From NCBI RefSeq assembly GCF_002803075.1, contig NZ_NNBK01000002.1:434001-498000 (forward strand): DNA of 64,000 nucleotides. The letters run 5' to 3'. The stretch comes from Streptomyces sp. CB01373 (GTDB lineage: Bacteria; Actinomycetota; Actinomycetes; Streptomycetales; Streptomycetaceae). Every line of letters starts with the position of its first letter. Position 1 is the stretch's first letter. Both the position numbers and the translations under genes were made by a program. Below are positions 32,202-45,947 of this stretch, one piece after another. The notes beneath the pieces are model-generated. The model was not told the DNA's origin. It worked only from the letters and a program-made list of their open reading frames with translations, and ran no database searches.

Positions 32202-33473
32202 ATGCGGCGTGGCATAGCGGCCACCGCGCTGGTGGCGTCCCTCGCCCTCACGGCGACGGCGTGCGGCGGGAGCGACAACGGCGACAAGTCGGACGGTCCG
32301 GTGACCATCACCTGGTGGGACACCTCCAACGCCACCAACGAGGCACCGACGTACCAGGCCCTGGTCAAGCAGTTCGAAGCGGCCAACAAGGACATCAAGG
32401 TCAAGTACGTCAACGTCCAGTTCGACCAGGCGCAGAACAAGTTCGACACGGCCGCCGGCTCCAAGGGCGCCCCGGACGTGCTGCGCTCCGAGGTCGGCTG
32501 GACCCCGGCCTTCGCCAAGAAGGGCTACTTCGTGCCGCTGGACGGCACCGAGGCCCTCGCCGACCAGGACAAGTTCCAGCCCAGCCTGGTCACGCAGGCC
32601 CAGTACGAGGGCAAGACCTACGGCGTCCCGTTCGTCACCGACACCCTGGCCCTGGTCTACAACAAGGCCCTGTTCAAGAAGGCCGGCATCGCCGAGGCCC
32701 CCAAGACCTGGGACGAGCTGAAGTCCGCCGCCGCCAAGATCAAGGACAAGACCGGCGTCGACGGCTACTGGGGCTCCACCCAGGCCTACTACGCCCAGAG
32801 CTTCCTCTACGGCGAGGGCACCAACACCGTCGACGCCGACGCCAAGAAGATCACGATGAACTCGGCGCCCGCCAAGAAGGCCTACGGCACGTGGCTCGGC
32901 CTGTTCGACGGCAAGGGCCTGCACAAGGCCGACACCACCGCCGACGCCTACGCCCACATCCAGGACGCGTTCATCAACGGCAAGGTCGCCGCGATCATCC
33001 AGGGTCCCTGGGAGATCACGAACTTCTACACGGGCTCCGCGTTCACGGACAAGTCCAACCTGGGCATCGCCACCGTCCCGGCCGGCTCCTCCGGCAAGGC
33101 GGGCGCCCCGACCGGCGGACACAACCTCTCGGTCTACGCCGGCTCGGACAAGGCCCACCAGGACGCGGCCATGAAGTTCGTGAACTTCATGGCCTCGGCG
33201 AAGTCCCAGGAGACCATCGCCCTGAAGAACTCCACGCTCCCCACCCGCGACGACGCCTACACCGACGAGGTCAAGGCCGACCCCGGCATCGCGGGCTACC
33301 AGGGCGTCCTGCCCGCCGCCCAGCCGCGCCCGGCGCTGCCCGAGTACGGCTCCCTGTGGGGCCCGCTCGACACCGAGCTGCCCAAGATCGCCGCCGGCAA
33401 GGAGTCCCTGGACAAGGGCCTGAGCAACGCGGAACTCGCGATCGCCAAGCTGGTCCCCGACTTCAGCAAGTGA
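32202..33473 (+). CDS. malE: Maltose/maltodextrin-binding lipoprotein
   Basis: Extracellular solute-binding lipoprotein of the maltodextrin importer, 423 aa. The signal peptide ends in the lipobox TATAC with Cys21 as the lipid anchor. The mature part is a family-1 binding protein (TITWWDTSNATNE, WTPAFAKKGYFVPL, YGVPFVTDTLALVYN, AAIIQGPWEITNF). AAGGAG precedes the ATG. It is first of malEFG, and a long hairpin after it probably stabilises a malE-rich message, giving more binding protein than permease. Confidence 0.96.
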   Translation: MRRGIAATALVASLALTATACGGSDNGDKSDGPVTITWWDTSNATNEAPTYQALVKQFEAANKDIKVKYVNVQFDQAQNKFDTAAGSKGAPDVLRSEVGWTPAFAKKGYFVPLDGTEALADQDKFQPSLVTQAQYEGKTYGVPFVTDTLALVYNKALFKKAGIAEAPKTWDELKSAAAKIKDKTGVDGYWGSTQAYYAQSFLYGEGTNTVDADAKKITMNSAPAKKAYGTWLGLFDGKGLHKADTTADAYAHIQDAFINGKVAAIIQGPWEITNFYTGSAFTDKSNLGIATVPAGSSGKAGAPTGGHNLSVYAGSDKAHQDAAMKFVNFMASAKSQETIALKNSTLPTRDDAYTDEVKADPGIAGYQGVLPAAQPRPALPEYGSLWGPLDTELPKIAAGKESLDKGLSNAELAIAKLVPDFSK

Positions 33474-33479
33474 GCCGTC

Positions 33480-33525
33480 GTGGCTGTCGGAGTGCTCCCG
33501 TGAAGGGGAGGACTCCGACGGCCAC
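33480..33525 (+). terminator. Long hairpin between malE and malF
   Basis: GTGGC-TGTCGGAGTGCTCC pairs with GGAGGACTCCGAC-GGCCAC with two small bulges and an 8-nt loop. It starts 6 nt after the malE stop. Position suggests partial termination or 3'-end protection of malE mRNA rather than complete stop, since malF follows 48 nt later. Confidence 0.65.
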
Positions 33526-33573
33526 CGGCCTGTGCCCAGCCCAACTCCCTGATCTTGCAAAAGGTGTCGAACC

Positions 33574-34578
33574 ATGACAGTCGCCATCGACCGCGCGACC
33601 GGCAGGCGCCGCGGTGACCGCGCGCCTCGGCCCGGGCTGGGGCAACGCCTGAAGAACGGCTTCCAGAAGTACTGGTACGCCTACGCGATGATCGCGCCGG
33701 TGGTCGTCGTGCTCGGCGGCCTCGTGGGCTACCCCCTGGTGCGGGGCTTCTACCTGACCCTCACCGACGCCAACAGCCTCAACTCGGCGCGCACCATCGG
33801 CGTCAACCACATCGAGGCCACCTACAAGTTCATCGGGCTGGACAACTACCAGGACATCCTGTTCGGCCCGACCTCGTACGACCGGTTCTGGTCGCACTTC
33901 CTGTGGACCGTCTTCTGGACGGCCGCCTGCGTGTTCCTGCACTACACCATCGGCCTCGGCCTCGCGCTCATGCTCAACCAGAAGCTGCGCGGCCGCACCT
34001 TCTACCGGCTGATGCTGGTCCTGCCATGGGCCGTGCCGACCTTCGTCACGGTCTTCTCCTGGCGGATCATGCTCGCCGACTCCGGTGTGCTCAACCAGGT
34101 GCTCGGCAATCTGCACCTGCCCCAGCCGCAGTGGCTGGAGGACACCTTCTGGCAGCGGTTCGCCGCGATCATGGTCAACACCTGGTGCGGTGTGCCGTTC
34201 ATGATGCTCTCGCTCCTCGGCGGCCTGCAGTCCATCGACTCCACGCTCTACGAGGCCGCGGAGGTGGACGGCGCCAACGCCTGGCAGCGGTTCCGGTACG
34301 TCACGCTGCCCGGTCTGCGCTCGGTCAGCTCCACCGTGGTGCTGCTCGGCGTCATCTGGACCTTCAACCAGTTCGCCATCATCTTCCTGCTGTTCGGCCC
34401 CTACAGCGCGCCCGACGCCCAGATCCTCGTCACCTGGGCCTACTACCTGGGCTTCGGACAGCAGCCGCGCGACTTCGCCCAGTCCGCCGCGTACGGCGTA
34501 CTGCTGCTGTCGATCCTCACCGTTTTCACCTCCTTCTACTTCCGCTGGCTGAAGCGCAATGACCAGCTCGCCGTCTGA
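33574..34578 (+). CDS. malF: Maltodextrin ABC transporter permease MalF
   Basis: A 334-aa inner-membrane permease with six helices and a large loop after helix 1. The ATPase-contact EAA motif reads YEAAEVDGANAWQRFRYVTLP (in part: EAAEVDGANAWQRF). It pairs with MalG. No ATPase gene is present in the operon; Streptomyces use a shared MsiK ATPase encoded elsewhere for sugar importers. An in-frame termination of the gene at 34578 is followed closely by malG. Confidence 0.95.
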   Translation: MTVAIDRATGRRRGDRAPRPGLGQRLKNGFQKYWYAYAMIAPVVVVLGGLVGYPLVRGFYLTLTDANSLNSARTIGVNHIEATYKFIGLDNYQDILFGPTSYDRFWSHFLWTVFWTAACVFLHYTIGLGLALMLNQKLRGRTFYRLMLVLPWAVPTFVTVFSWRIMLADSGVLNQVLGNLHLPQPQWLEDTFWQRFAAIMVNTWCGVPFMMLSLLGGLQSIDSTLYEAAEVDGANAWQRFRYVTLPGLRSVSSTVVLLGVIWTFNQFAIIFLLFGPYSAPDAQILVTWAYYLGFGQQPRDFAQSAAYGVLLLSILTVFTSFYFRWLKRNDQLAV

Positions 34579-34597
34579 CGCCGCAGGAGCCGCCCCC

Positions 34598-35503
34598 ATG
34601 AGCACCACGACCCTCGAGAAGACACCGGCCGGACCGGCGTCCGCCCCGCCGCCCCCGCACCGGACCCGCCGGCGGGGCGAGCGCGGCCCGCTCGGCAGCG
34701 TCCTCCTGCACGGCGGCCTCGCCGTGGCGAGCCTCGTCGCGCTGGCCCCGGTGGTCTGGCTGTTCTTCCTGTCGCTCGGCCCGGACAAGGACGACTACCT
34801 GCACCCCGGCAAGATCTTCGGCAAGCTCACCTTCTCCAACTACAGCTTCGTGCTGCAGCACACCGCCTTCTTCGACTGGCTCAAGTCGACGATGATCGTG
34901 GCCCTCGGCACCACCCTGATCGGTGTCTTCGTCGCCGCCACCACCGGCTACGCGGTCTCGCGCATGCGCTTCCCCGGCTACAAGCAGCTGATGTGGGTGC
35001 TGCTGCTCACCCAGGCCTTCCCGATCGCCATCCTGATCGTGCCGATGTACGAGATCTTCGGCCGGTTCGGTCTCATCGACACCTACTGGGCCCTGATCGT
35101 CATCAACTGCACCACGGCCGTGCCCTACAGCGCCTGGCTGCTCAAGGGATACTTCGACACCATCCCCTTCGAGATCGACGAAGCGGGACGCATCGACGGG
35201 CTCAGCCCCTTCGGCACCTTCGTACGGCTGATCCTGCCGCTGGCCCGCCCGGGGCTGGCCGTCGCGGCCTTCTACAACTTCATCACGGCCGTCGGCGAGG
35301 TCGCGTTCGCGACCACCTTCATGCTGGACGACTCCAAGTACACCTTCGCGGTCGGCCTGCAGAGCTTCGTCAGTGAGCACGACGCCCAGTGGAACTACAT
35401 GGCCGCCACCGCGGTGTTGATCGCCATTCCTGTGTCGGTCTTCTTCTACCTTGTCCAGAAAAACCTCGTCACCGGCCTCACCGCGGGCGGCACCAAGGGC
35501 TGA
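34598..35503 (+). CDS. malG: Maltodextrin ABC transporter permease MalG
   Basis: A 301-aa permease with six helices and EAA motif IDEAGRIDGLSPFGTFVRLILP (in part: DEAGRIDGLSPFGTF). I chose the ATG at 34598, preceded by AGGAG, over an in-frame ATG at 34559 that would overlap malF by 20 nt. The N-terminus is Pro/Arg-rich (ASAPPPPHRTRRRGERG). It completes the MalEFG importer. Confidence 0.95.
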   Translation: MSTTTLEKTPAGPASAPPPPHRTRRRGERGPLGSVLLHGGLAVASLVALAPVVWLFFLSLGPDKDDYLHPGKIFGKLTFSNYSFVLQHTAFFDWLKSTMIVALGTTLIGVFVAATTGYAVSRMRFPGYKQLMWVLLLTQAFPIAILIVPMYEIFGRFGLIDTYWALIVINCTTAVPYSAWLLKGYFDTIPFEIDEAGRIDGLSPFGTFVRLILPLARPGLAVAAFYNFITAVGEVAFATTFMLDDSKYTFAVGLQSFVSEHDAQWNYMAATAVLIAIPVSVFFYLVQKNLVTGLTAGGTKG

Positions 35504-35550
35504 CCCCCACGCGCCCGACAACGGCTCCCGCGCGCCTGACCCGCGCGGGT

Positions 35551-35620
35551 GGCGGCCGCGGTGCCCTCCCCGAGCTCTCCGAGCAAGGGGGCCCCTGACC
35601 CCGCGGGCACCGCGGCCGCC
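35551..35620 (+). terminator. Large hairpin between malG and aglA containing a Streptomyces-type palindromic repeat
   Basis: A perfect 16-bp stem (GGCGGCCGCGGTGCCC / GGGCACCGCGGCCGCC) encloses about 38 nt with CCCCGAGCTCTCCGAGC..GGGGGCCCC, a degenerate copy of the same short element seen at 52487-52528. It probably separates malEFG from aglA expression. Confidence 0.6.
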
Positions 35621-35721
35621 TCATCACCCGGACGCCGTCACCCCTGCCCACGACAAGCAATCGCCCCCCCCAGCTCTCGCCCACGCCGGAGCAGGGGAAC
35701 ACCCGACGCACCAAGGACGCC

Positions 35722-37410
35722 ATGAGCAAGCAGTACTTCCCGGCCGAATCCCCCCTCTCCGAAGCGGCTGCCACCACCGTCGCCCCGCGCCGCGACTGGT
35801 GGCGGGACGCGGTGATCTACCAGGTCTATCCGCGCAGCTTCGCCGACAGCGACGGCGACGGCATGGGCGACCTGGAGGGCGTACGCTCCCGCCTGCCGTA
35901 CCTGCGCGACCTCGGTGTGGACGCCGTCTGGCTCAGCCCGTTCTACGCCTCCCCGCAGGCCGACGCCGGCTACGACGTCGCCGACTACCGAGCCGTCGAC
36001 CCCATGTTCGGCAACCTGCTGGACGCCGACGCGCTGATCCGCGACGCCCATGCGCTGGGTCTGCGGATCATCGTCGACATCGTGCCCAACCACTCCTCCG
36101 ACCAGCACGAGTGGTTCAAGCGCGCGCTCGCGGACGGCCCCGGCTCCCCGCTGCGGGACCGCTACCACTTCCGCCCCGGCAAGGGCACGGACGGCGAACT
36201 CCCGCCCAACGACTGGGAGTCCATCTTCGGCGGCCCCGCCTGGACCAGGGTCACCGAGCCGGACGGCACCCCTGGCGAGTGGTACCTGCACCTGTTCGCG
36301 CCCGAGCAGCCCGACTTCAACTGGGACCACCCGGCCGTCGGCGACGAGTTCCGCTCCATCCTGCGGTTCTGGCTCGACATGGGCGTCGACGGCTTCCGTA
36401 TCGACGTGGCCCACGGCCTGGTCAAGGCCGAGGGCCTGCCCGACCTCGGCAGCCACGACCAGCTGAAGCTCCTGGGCAACGATGTCATGCCGTTCTTCGA
36501 CCAGGACGGCGTGCACGCGATCTACCGCCAGTGGCGGCACATCCTCGACGAGTACTCGGGCGACCGGATCTTCGTCGCGGAGGCGTGGACCCCGACCGTC
36601 GAGCGGACCGCGAACTACGTGCGCCCCGACGAACTGCACCAGGCGTTCAACTTCCAGTACCTGGGCACCGAGTGGGACGCCGGCGAGCTGCGCGAGGTCA
36701 TCGACCGCACCCTGGAGGCCATGCGCCCGGTGGGTGCCCCGGCCACCTGGGTGCTGTCCAACCACGACGTCACCCGGCACGCCACCCGGTTCGCCAACCC
36801 GCCCGGCCTCGGCACCCAGATCCGCAGCGCGGGCGACCGCGAGCTCGGCCTGCGCCGGGCGCGCGCGGCCACGCTGCTGATGCTGGCGCTGCCCGGTTCG
36901 GCGTACGTCTACCAGGGCGAGGAACTGGGCCTGCCGGACGTCGTGGACCTGCCGGACGAGGTGCGCCAGGACCCGGCGTACTTCCGGGGCGAGGGCCAGG
37001 ACGGGTTCCGCGACGGATGCCGCGTGCCCATCCCGTGGACCCGCGAGGGCTCCTCCTACGGCTTCGGCGGCGGGGGCAGCTGGCTTCCGCAGCCCGCGCA
37101 CTGGGGCCGGCTGAGCGTGGAGGCCCAGCAGGGCGTGCCGGGCACCACCCTGGAGCTGTACCGCTCGGCCCTGGCCGCCCGCCGCGCCCACCGTGACCTG
37201 GGCGCCGGCGAGGCGGTGGAGTGGCTGCGCGCGCCCGAGGGCGTCCTCGCCTTCCGGCGCGGCGAGTTCGTCTGCGTGGCGAACACGACCGGCGAGTCGG
37301 TGACCATCCCGGCGTACGGCCGGGTGCTGCTCACGAGCGGCGAGGTCACGGAGGCGGACGGCGAGGCGAAGGTTCCCTCCGACACGACGGTGTGGTGGAC
37401 CACGGCCTGA
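35722..37410 (+). CDS. aglA: Cytoplasmic alpha-glucosidase, GH13
   Basis: Hydrolyses imported maltose and maltodextrins to glucose. The 562-aa protein has no signal peptide and a GH13 barrel beginning WWRDAVIYQVYPRSF. Catalytic residues are Asp228 (GVDGFRIDVAHG), Glu287 (FVAEAW) and Asp349 (LSNHDVTRH). The length and sequence fit the GH13_30/oligo-1,4-alpha-glucosidase group. It follows malG by 218 bp; S. coelicolor has the same malEFG-aglA order. A hairpin terminator follows. Confidence 0.94.
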   Translation: MSKQYFPAESPLSEAAATTVAPRRDWWRDAVIYQVYPRSFADSDGDGMGDLEGVRSRLPYLRDLGVDAVWLSPFYASPQADAGYDVADYRAVDPMFGNLLDADALIRDAHALGLRIIVDIVPNHSSDQHEWFKRALADGPGSPLRDRYHFRPGKGTDGELPPNDWESIFGGPAWTRVTEPDGTPGEWYLHLFAPEQPDFNWDHPAVGDEFRSILRFWLDMGVDGFRIDVAHGLVKAEGLPDLGSHDQLKLLGNDVMPFFDQDGVHAIYRQWRHILDEYSGDRIFVAEAWTPTVERTANYVRPDELHQAFNFQYLGTEWDAGELREVIDRTLEAMRPVGAPATWVLSNHDVTRHATRFANPPGLGTQIRSAGDRELGLRRARAATLLMLALPGSAYVYQGEELGLPDVVDLPDEVRQDPAYFRGEGQDGFRDGCRVPIPWTREGSSYGFGGGGSWLPQPAHWGRLSVEAQQGVPGTTLELYRSALAARRAHRDLGAGEAVEWLRAPEGVLAFRRGEFVCVANTTGESVTIPAYGRVLLTSGEVTEADGEAKVPSDTTVWWTTA

Positions 37411-37444
37411 CCCGACAGGTCACAGTTTCACATCAACTCCCCAC

Positions 37445-37476
37445 GGCCCGCTGCCCGTTGAGGCAGCGGGCCTTCT
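37445..37476 (+). terminator. Terminator of aglA
   Basis: Perfect 11-bp stem GGCCCGCTGCC / GGCAGCGGGCC with a 6-nt loop, followed by TTCT. Confidence 0.85.
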
Positions 37477-37494
37477 ACCATCCGGGGTCAACGA

Positions 37495-37515
37495 CTTGCT
37501 GAACCTTTCAGCAAG
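37495..37515 (+). promoter_or_regulatory. MalR-type operator of the amylase gene
   Basis: CTTGCTGAA-CCT-TTCAGCAAG is a perfect 9-bp inverted repeat 28 bp before the amylase start. It carries the CTTGC/GCAAG core of the MalR/Reg1 sites. Confidence 0.65.
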
Positions 37516-37542
37516 AGCCTTCAACGAAGAAGGAACCCCCAC

Positions 37543-38919
37543 ATGGCCATCCGCAGACCCCTTTCATACGCGGCCGCCCTCGCCGTGGCCGCCTCCGTGG
37601 CCCTCGCGGCGCCCGCCGCCGCCTCCCCGCCCGGCACCAAGGACGTCACCGCGGTCCTCTTCGAGTGGAACTACGCGTCGGTCGCCAAGGAGTGCGCGAA
37701 CACCCTCGGCCCGGCCGGCTACGGCTACGTCCAGGTCTCCCCGCCCGCCGAGCACATCCAGGGCCCGCAGTGGTGGACGTCGTACCAGCCGGTGAGTTAC
37801 AAGATCGCCGGGCGGCTGGGTGACCGCGCCGCGTTCCAGAACATGGTCAACGCCTGCCACACGGCCGGGGTGAAGGTCGTCGTCGACACCGTCATCAACC
37901 ACATGTCGGCGGGCAGCGGCACCGGCACCGGCGGTTCCTCGTACACCAAGTACGGCTACCCGGGCCTGTACTCGAACAACGACTTCAACGACTGCAGGAC
38001 CGACATCACCAACTACCAGGACCGCTACAACGTCCAGTACTGCGAACTGGTGGGCCTCGCCGACCTCAGGACCGGGTCGGACTACGTCCGCCAGGCCATC
38101 GCGGGCTACATGAACGACCTGCTCTCCCTGGGCGTCGACGGCTTCCGTGTCGACGCGGCCAAGCACATCCCGGCCGCCGACCTCGCCAACATCAAGTCGC
38201 GTCTGAAGAACCCTTCCGCCTACTGGAAGCAGGAGGTCATCCACGGCGCGGGGGAGGCGGTCCAGCCGACCGAGTACACCGGCAACGGCGACGTCCAGGA
38301 GTTCCGCTACGCCTACGACCTCAAGCGGGTCCTCACCAACGAGAAGCTCGCCTACCTCAAGAACTACGGCGAGGGCTGGGGCTACATGAACAGTTCGGTG
38401 GCCGGCGTCTTCGTCGACAACCACGACACCGAGCGCAACGGCTCGACTCTCAGCTACAAGAACGGCGCGAACTACACGCTGGCCAACGTCTTCATGCTGG
38501 CCTGGCCCTACGGCGCCCCCGACATCAACTCCGCCTACGAGTGGTCCGACGCGGACGCCGGTCCCCCCAACGGCGGCAAGGTCAACGCCTGCTGGCAGGA
38601 CGGCTGGAAGTGCCAGCACGCCTGGCCGGAGATCAAGTCCATGGTCGCCTTCCGCAACGCCACCCGCGGCCAGGCGGTGACGAACTGGTGGGACAACGGC
38701 AACAACCTCATCGTGTTCGGCCGCGGCAACAAGGGCTACGTGGTGATCAACCACGAGAACACGACGGCCGATCGCTCGTACCAGACCTCGCTCCCCGCGG
38801 GCACCTACTGCGATGTGCAGAGCAACAGGACCGTCACGGTGGACGGCAGCGGCTGGTTCAAGGCATCGGTCGCCCCGAACACCGCCCTCGCCATCTACGC
38901 GGGAAAGCCGAGTTGCTGA
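37543..38919 (+). CDS. Secreted alpha-amylase, GH13
   Basis: A 458-aa extracellular amylase. The signal peptide ends at about residue 27 (VALAAPAAA). The GH13 barrel has [11 protein letters not shown] (first conserved region), nucleophile Asp204 ([12 protein letters not shown]), acid Glu231 ([10 protein letters not shown]) and Asp295 ([10 protein letters not shown]). The C-terminal beta domain ends the protein; there is no starch-binding CBM20 module. It resembles the classic Streptomyces amylases such as those of S. griseus and S. lividans. AAGGA lies upstream of the ATG, and a MalR-type operator sits just before. Confidence 0.95.
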   Translation: MAIRRPLSYAAALAVAASVALAAPAAASPPGTKDVTAVLFEWNYASVAKECANTLGPAGYGYVQVSPPAEHIQGPQWWTSYQPVSYKIAGRLGDRAAFQNMVNACHTAGVKVVVDTVINHMSAGSGTGTGGSSYTKYGYPGLYSNNDFNDCRTDITNYQDRYNVQYCELVGLADLRTGSDYVRQAIAGYMNDLLSLGVDGFRVDAAKHIPAADLANIKSRLKNPSAYWKQEVIHGAGEAVQPTEYTGNGDVQEFRYAYDLKRVLTNEKLAYLKNYGEGWGYMNSSVAGVFVDNHDTERNGSTLSYKNGANYTLANVFMLAWPYGAPDINSAYEWSDADAGPPNGGKVNACWQDGWKCQHAWPEIKSMVAFRNATRGQAVTNWWDNGNNLIVFGRGNKGYVVINHENTTADRSYQTSLPAGTYCDVQSNRTVTVDGSGWFKASVAPNTALAIYAGKPSC

Positions 38920-39131
38920 CGACCCCGCGCCTGCTCCTGCGGCCGGTCGAGCCGGACGACGTACCGGCCCACCGCCGCCTGTGGACCGATCCGGAGGTGC
39001 GCCGCCACCTCGGCGGACCGGTCCCCGAGGAGACGGTGCGCGCCCGTGAACGGGGCTGCGTGGCCGCCCCCGGGCTGCTCACCATCGTGCACATGGAGGG
39101 TCAACCGCAGGTCCTCTACCGCTTCCCGTGA
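38913..39131 (+). pseudogene. Truncated GNAT acetyltransferase
   Basis: The frame (TTG start, overlapping the amylase stop) reads [20 protein letters not shown] and RLWTDPEVRRHLGGPVPEE, the first third of a GNAT acetyltransferase. It stops after 72 residues, before the acetyl-CoA-binding motif (Q/R-X-X-G-X-G/A). A complete enzyme would be about 170 aa. This is therefore a fragment left by a deletion or frameshift. Confidence 0.6.
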
Positions 39132-39201
39132 TGGCGGGGCCGGCGCTCCGGGAGTGGAGCGCCGGCCTCCGTCGGGGCGGGCGGCCGGTTGCGTGAAAAA
39201 A

Positions 39202-39240
39202 GTTGCCATGAGTTTCAGGGGTATTGCAGTAAGGCTTGCG
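39202..39240 (+). promoter_or_regulatory. Possible MalR elements upstream of the amylase-pullulanase gene
   Basis: TTGCAG (39225-39229 plus flank) and CTTGCG (39235-39240) stand one helical turn apart about 100 bp before the GTG start, with GTTGCC at about 39202. They are degenerate versions of the CTTGCA words at malE. Low certainty. Confidence 0.35.
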
Positions 39241-39335
39241 CAGGCGATACGTTCGCGGCCGCGCCCGGTGGCCCTGTTGATGGCCGGGGCGAGGGGTCGC
39301 AGTCAAGTGAGCCGTACCGCCAAGGAGTTCACCCC

Positions 39336-44750
<5,415 letters not shown>

Positions 44751-44785
44751 CGCGGGTCCCCGGCCGGCCCGGAACAGGAGAGCTC

Positions 44786-45142
44786 ATGCCGCAGATCACC
44801 GTCGACTACTCCGAGCGGTTGGCCGACGCCTTCGACCGGCGTGCCTTCGCGCGGGAGCTGCACGCCCGCACGGTCGAGATCGCGGCCGCCAAGCCTCCGG
44901 CGTGCAAGACGCAGTTCCGCCGGACCGAGGACACCGCCGTCGGTCCGGACACCGAGGGGCACGCGATCGTGCACGTCACCATCGGCCTGCTGGCCGGGCG
45001 CACCGACGAGACCAAGGCTCGTCTGACGGAGGCGGTCCTGGAGGCGCTGCGGGAGCATGTGAAGCCGGTGGAGGGCCTGGCGCTGCACGCGTCGGCCGAG
45101 GTGCGCGACCTCGACGCCTCCTACCGGAAGTTCGACGCCTGA
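44786..45142 (+). CDS. 5-carboxymethyl-2-hydroxymuconate isomerase-like protein (CHMI)
   Basis: A 118-aa tautomerase-fold protein beginning MPQITVDYSERL, with Pro1 after Met removal as the expected catalytic base. CHMI acts in homoprotocatechuate breakdown, but no other pathway gene is nearby, so it may serve another substrate. ACAGGAG precedes the ATG, 33 nt after the pullulanase stop. The rest of the protein (HVTIGLLAGRTDETKARLTEAVLEAL) fits the family pattern. Confidence 0.82.
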   Translation: MPQITVDYSERLADAFDRRAFARELHARTVEIAAAKPPACKTQFRRTEDTAVGPDTEGHAIVHVTIGLLAGRTDETKARLTEAVLEALREHVKPVEGLALHASAEVRDLDASYRKFDA

Positions 45143-45160
45143 CGAGCGGGGCAACCAGCG

Positions 45161-45850
45161 TCAGGAGGCGAGAGCGACGAGCCGGCCGACCAGGTCCAGG
45201 AAGGGGCCTTCGGCCGGCTCGTCCTTGAAGACCCGGCGCATGAGCGCGCCCAGCTCCTCGTCATGGGCGGCGCTGACGGCGACCAGCGCGCCGAAGTCGT
45301 GCACGAGCTGGACCTCCAGCTCGGCACGCGGTATGCGCCGGCCGTCCAGCCAGATCAGCGCCGTCGACTCCGCGAGCGAGATCCACGAGCGGACGACCAG
45401 TTCCAGCCGCGCGGGCGGCTGATCGATCCCCAGATGCGAAAGGATCTGGTCGTACGCGACCTGCCGGACGGAGTCGACGAGCGCGTTCGTCGTCGACGAG
45501 CCGACCGCCGGGCCGCCACGCATCAGGGCCGAGAAACCGGGCCCGTGCTCGTCCACGAAGTCGAAGAACCGGCGCATCACCCGCAGCAGCCGCGCCCCCA
45601 GCGGGCCCTCGTGCGGCTCCGTGAACCGGCCCGCCAGATCGTCCGAGGCGCGCTTCAACGCGGCCTCGTACAGGCTGAGTTTGCCGGGGAAGTAGTGGTA
45701 GACCAGCGGGCGCGAGATACCCGCCGCCGACGCTATCTCGTCGATGGAGACCTCGTCGGGCGAGCGGCGGCTGAACAGTTCGAGGGCGACGCCGATCAAC
45801 TGCTGCCGTCGTTCGTCGACTCCCATCCTGCGGCGAACCCCGGTAGTCAT
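45161..45850 (-). CDS. TetR-family regulator
   Basis: A 229-aa regulator, minus strand. The DNA-binding part reads LIGVALELFSRRSPDEVSIDEIASAAGISRPLVYHYFPGK (in part: IASAAGISRPLVYHYF). The C-terminal half is a generic helical ligand domain (TetR_C_13-like). A TAAGGT box 6 nt before the ATG doubles as a -10 or ribosome site. It converges on the isomerase gene and is divergent from nothing nearby; targets unknown. Confidence 0.9.
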   Translation of the reverse strand: MTTGVRRRMGVDERRQQLIGVALELFSRRSPDEVSIDEIASAAGISRPLVYHYFPGKLSLYEAALKRASDDLAGRFTEPHEGPLGARLLRVMRRFFDFVDEHGPGFSALMRGGPAVGSSTTNALVDSVRQVAYDQILSHLGIDQPPARLELVVRSWISLAESTALIWLDGRRIPRAELEVQLVHDFGALVAVSAAHDEELGALMRRVFKDEPAEGPFLDLVGRLVALAS

Positions 45851-45947
45851 ACGAACACCTTACCGATCGATTCCGGCCCCGAACGGACCGGCAAGGACCG
45901 ACCGCGGTGTTCGACCGCGGCTCGTCACACCCCGCCGCGCCGACCGC

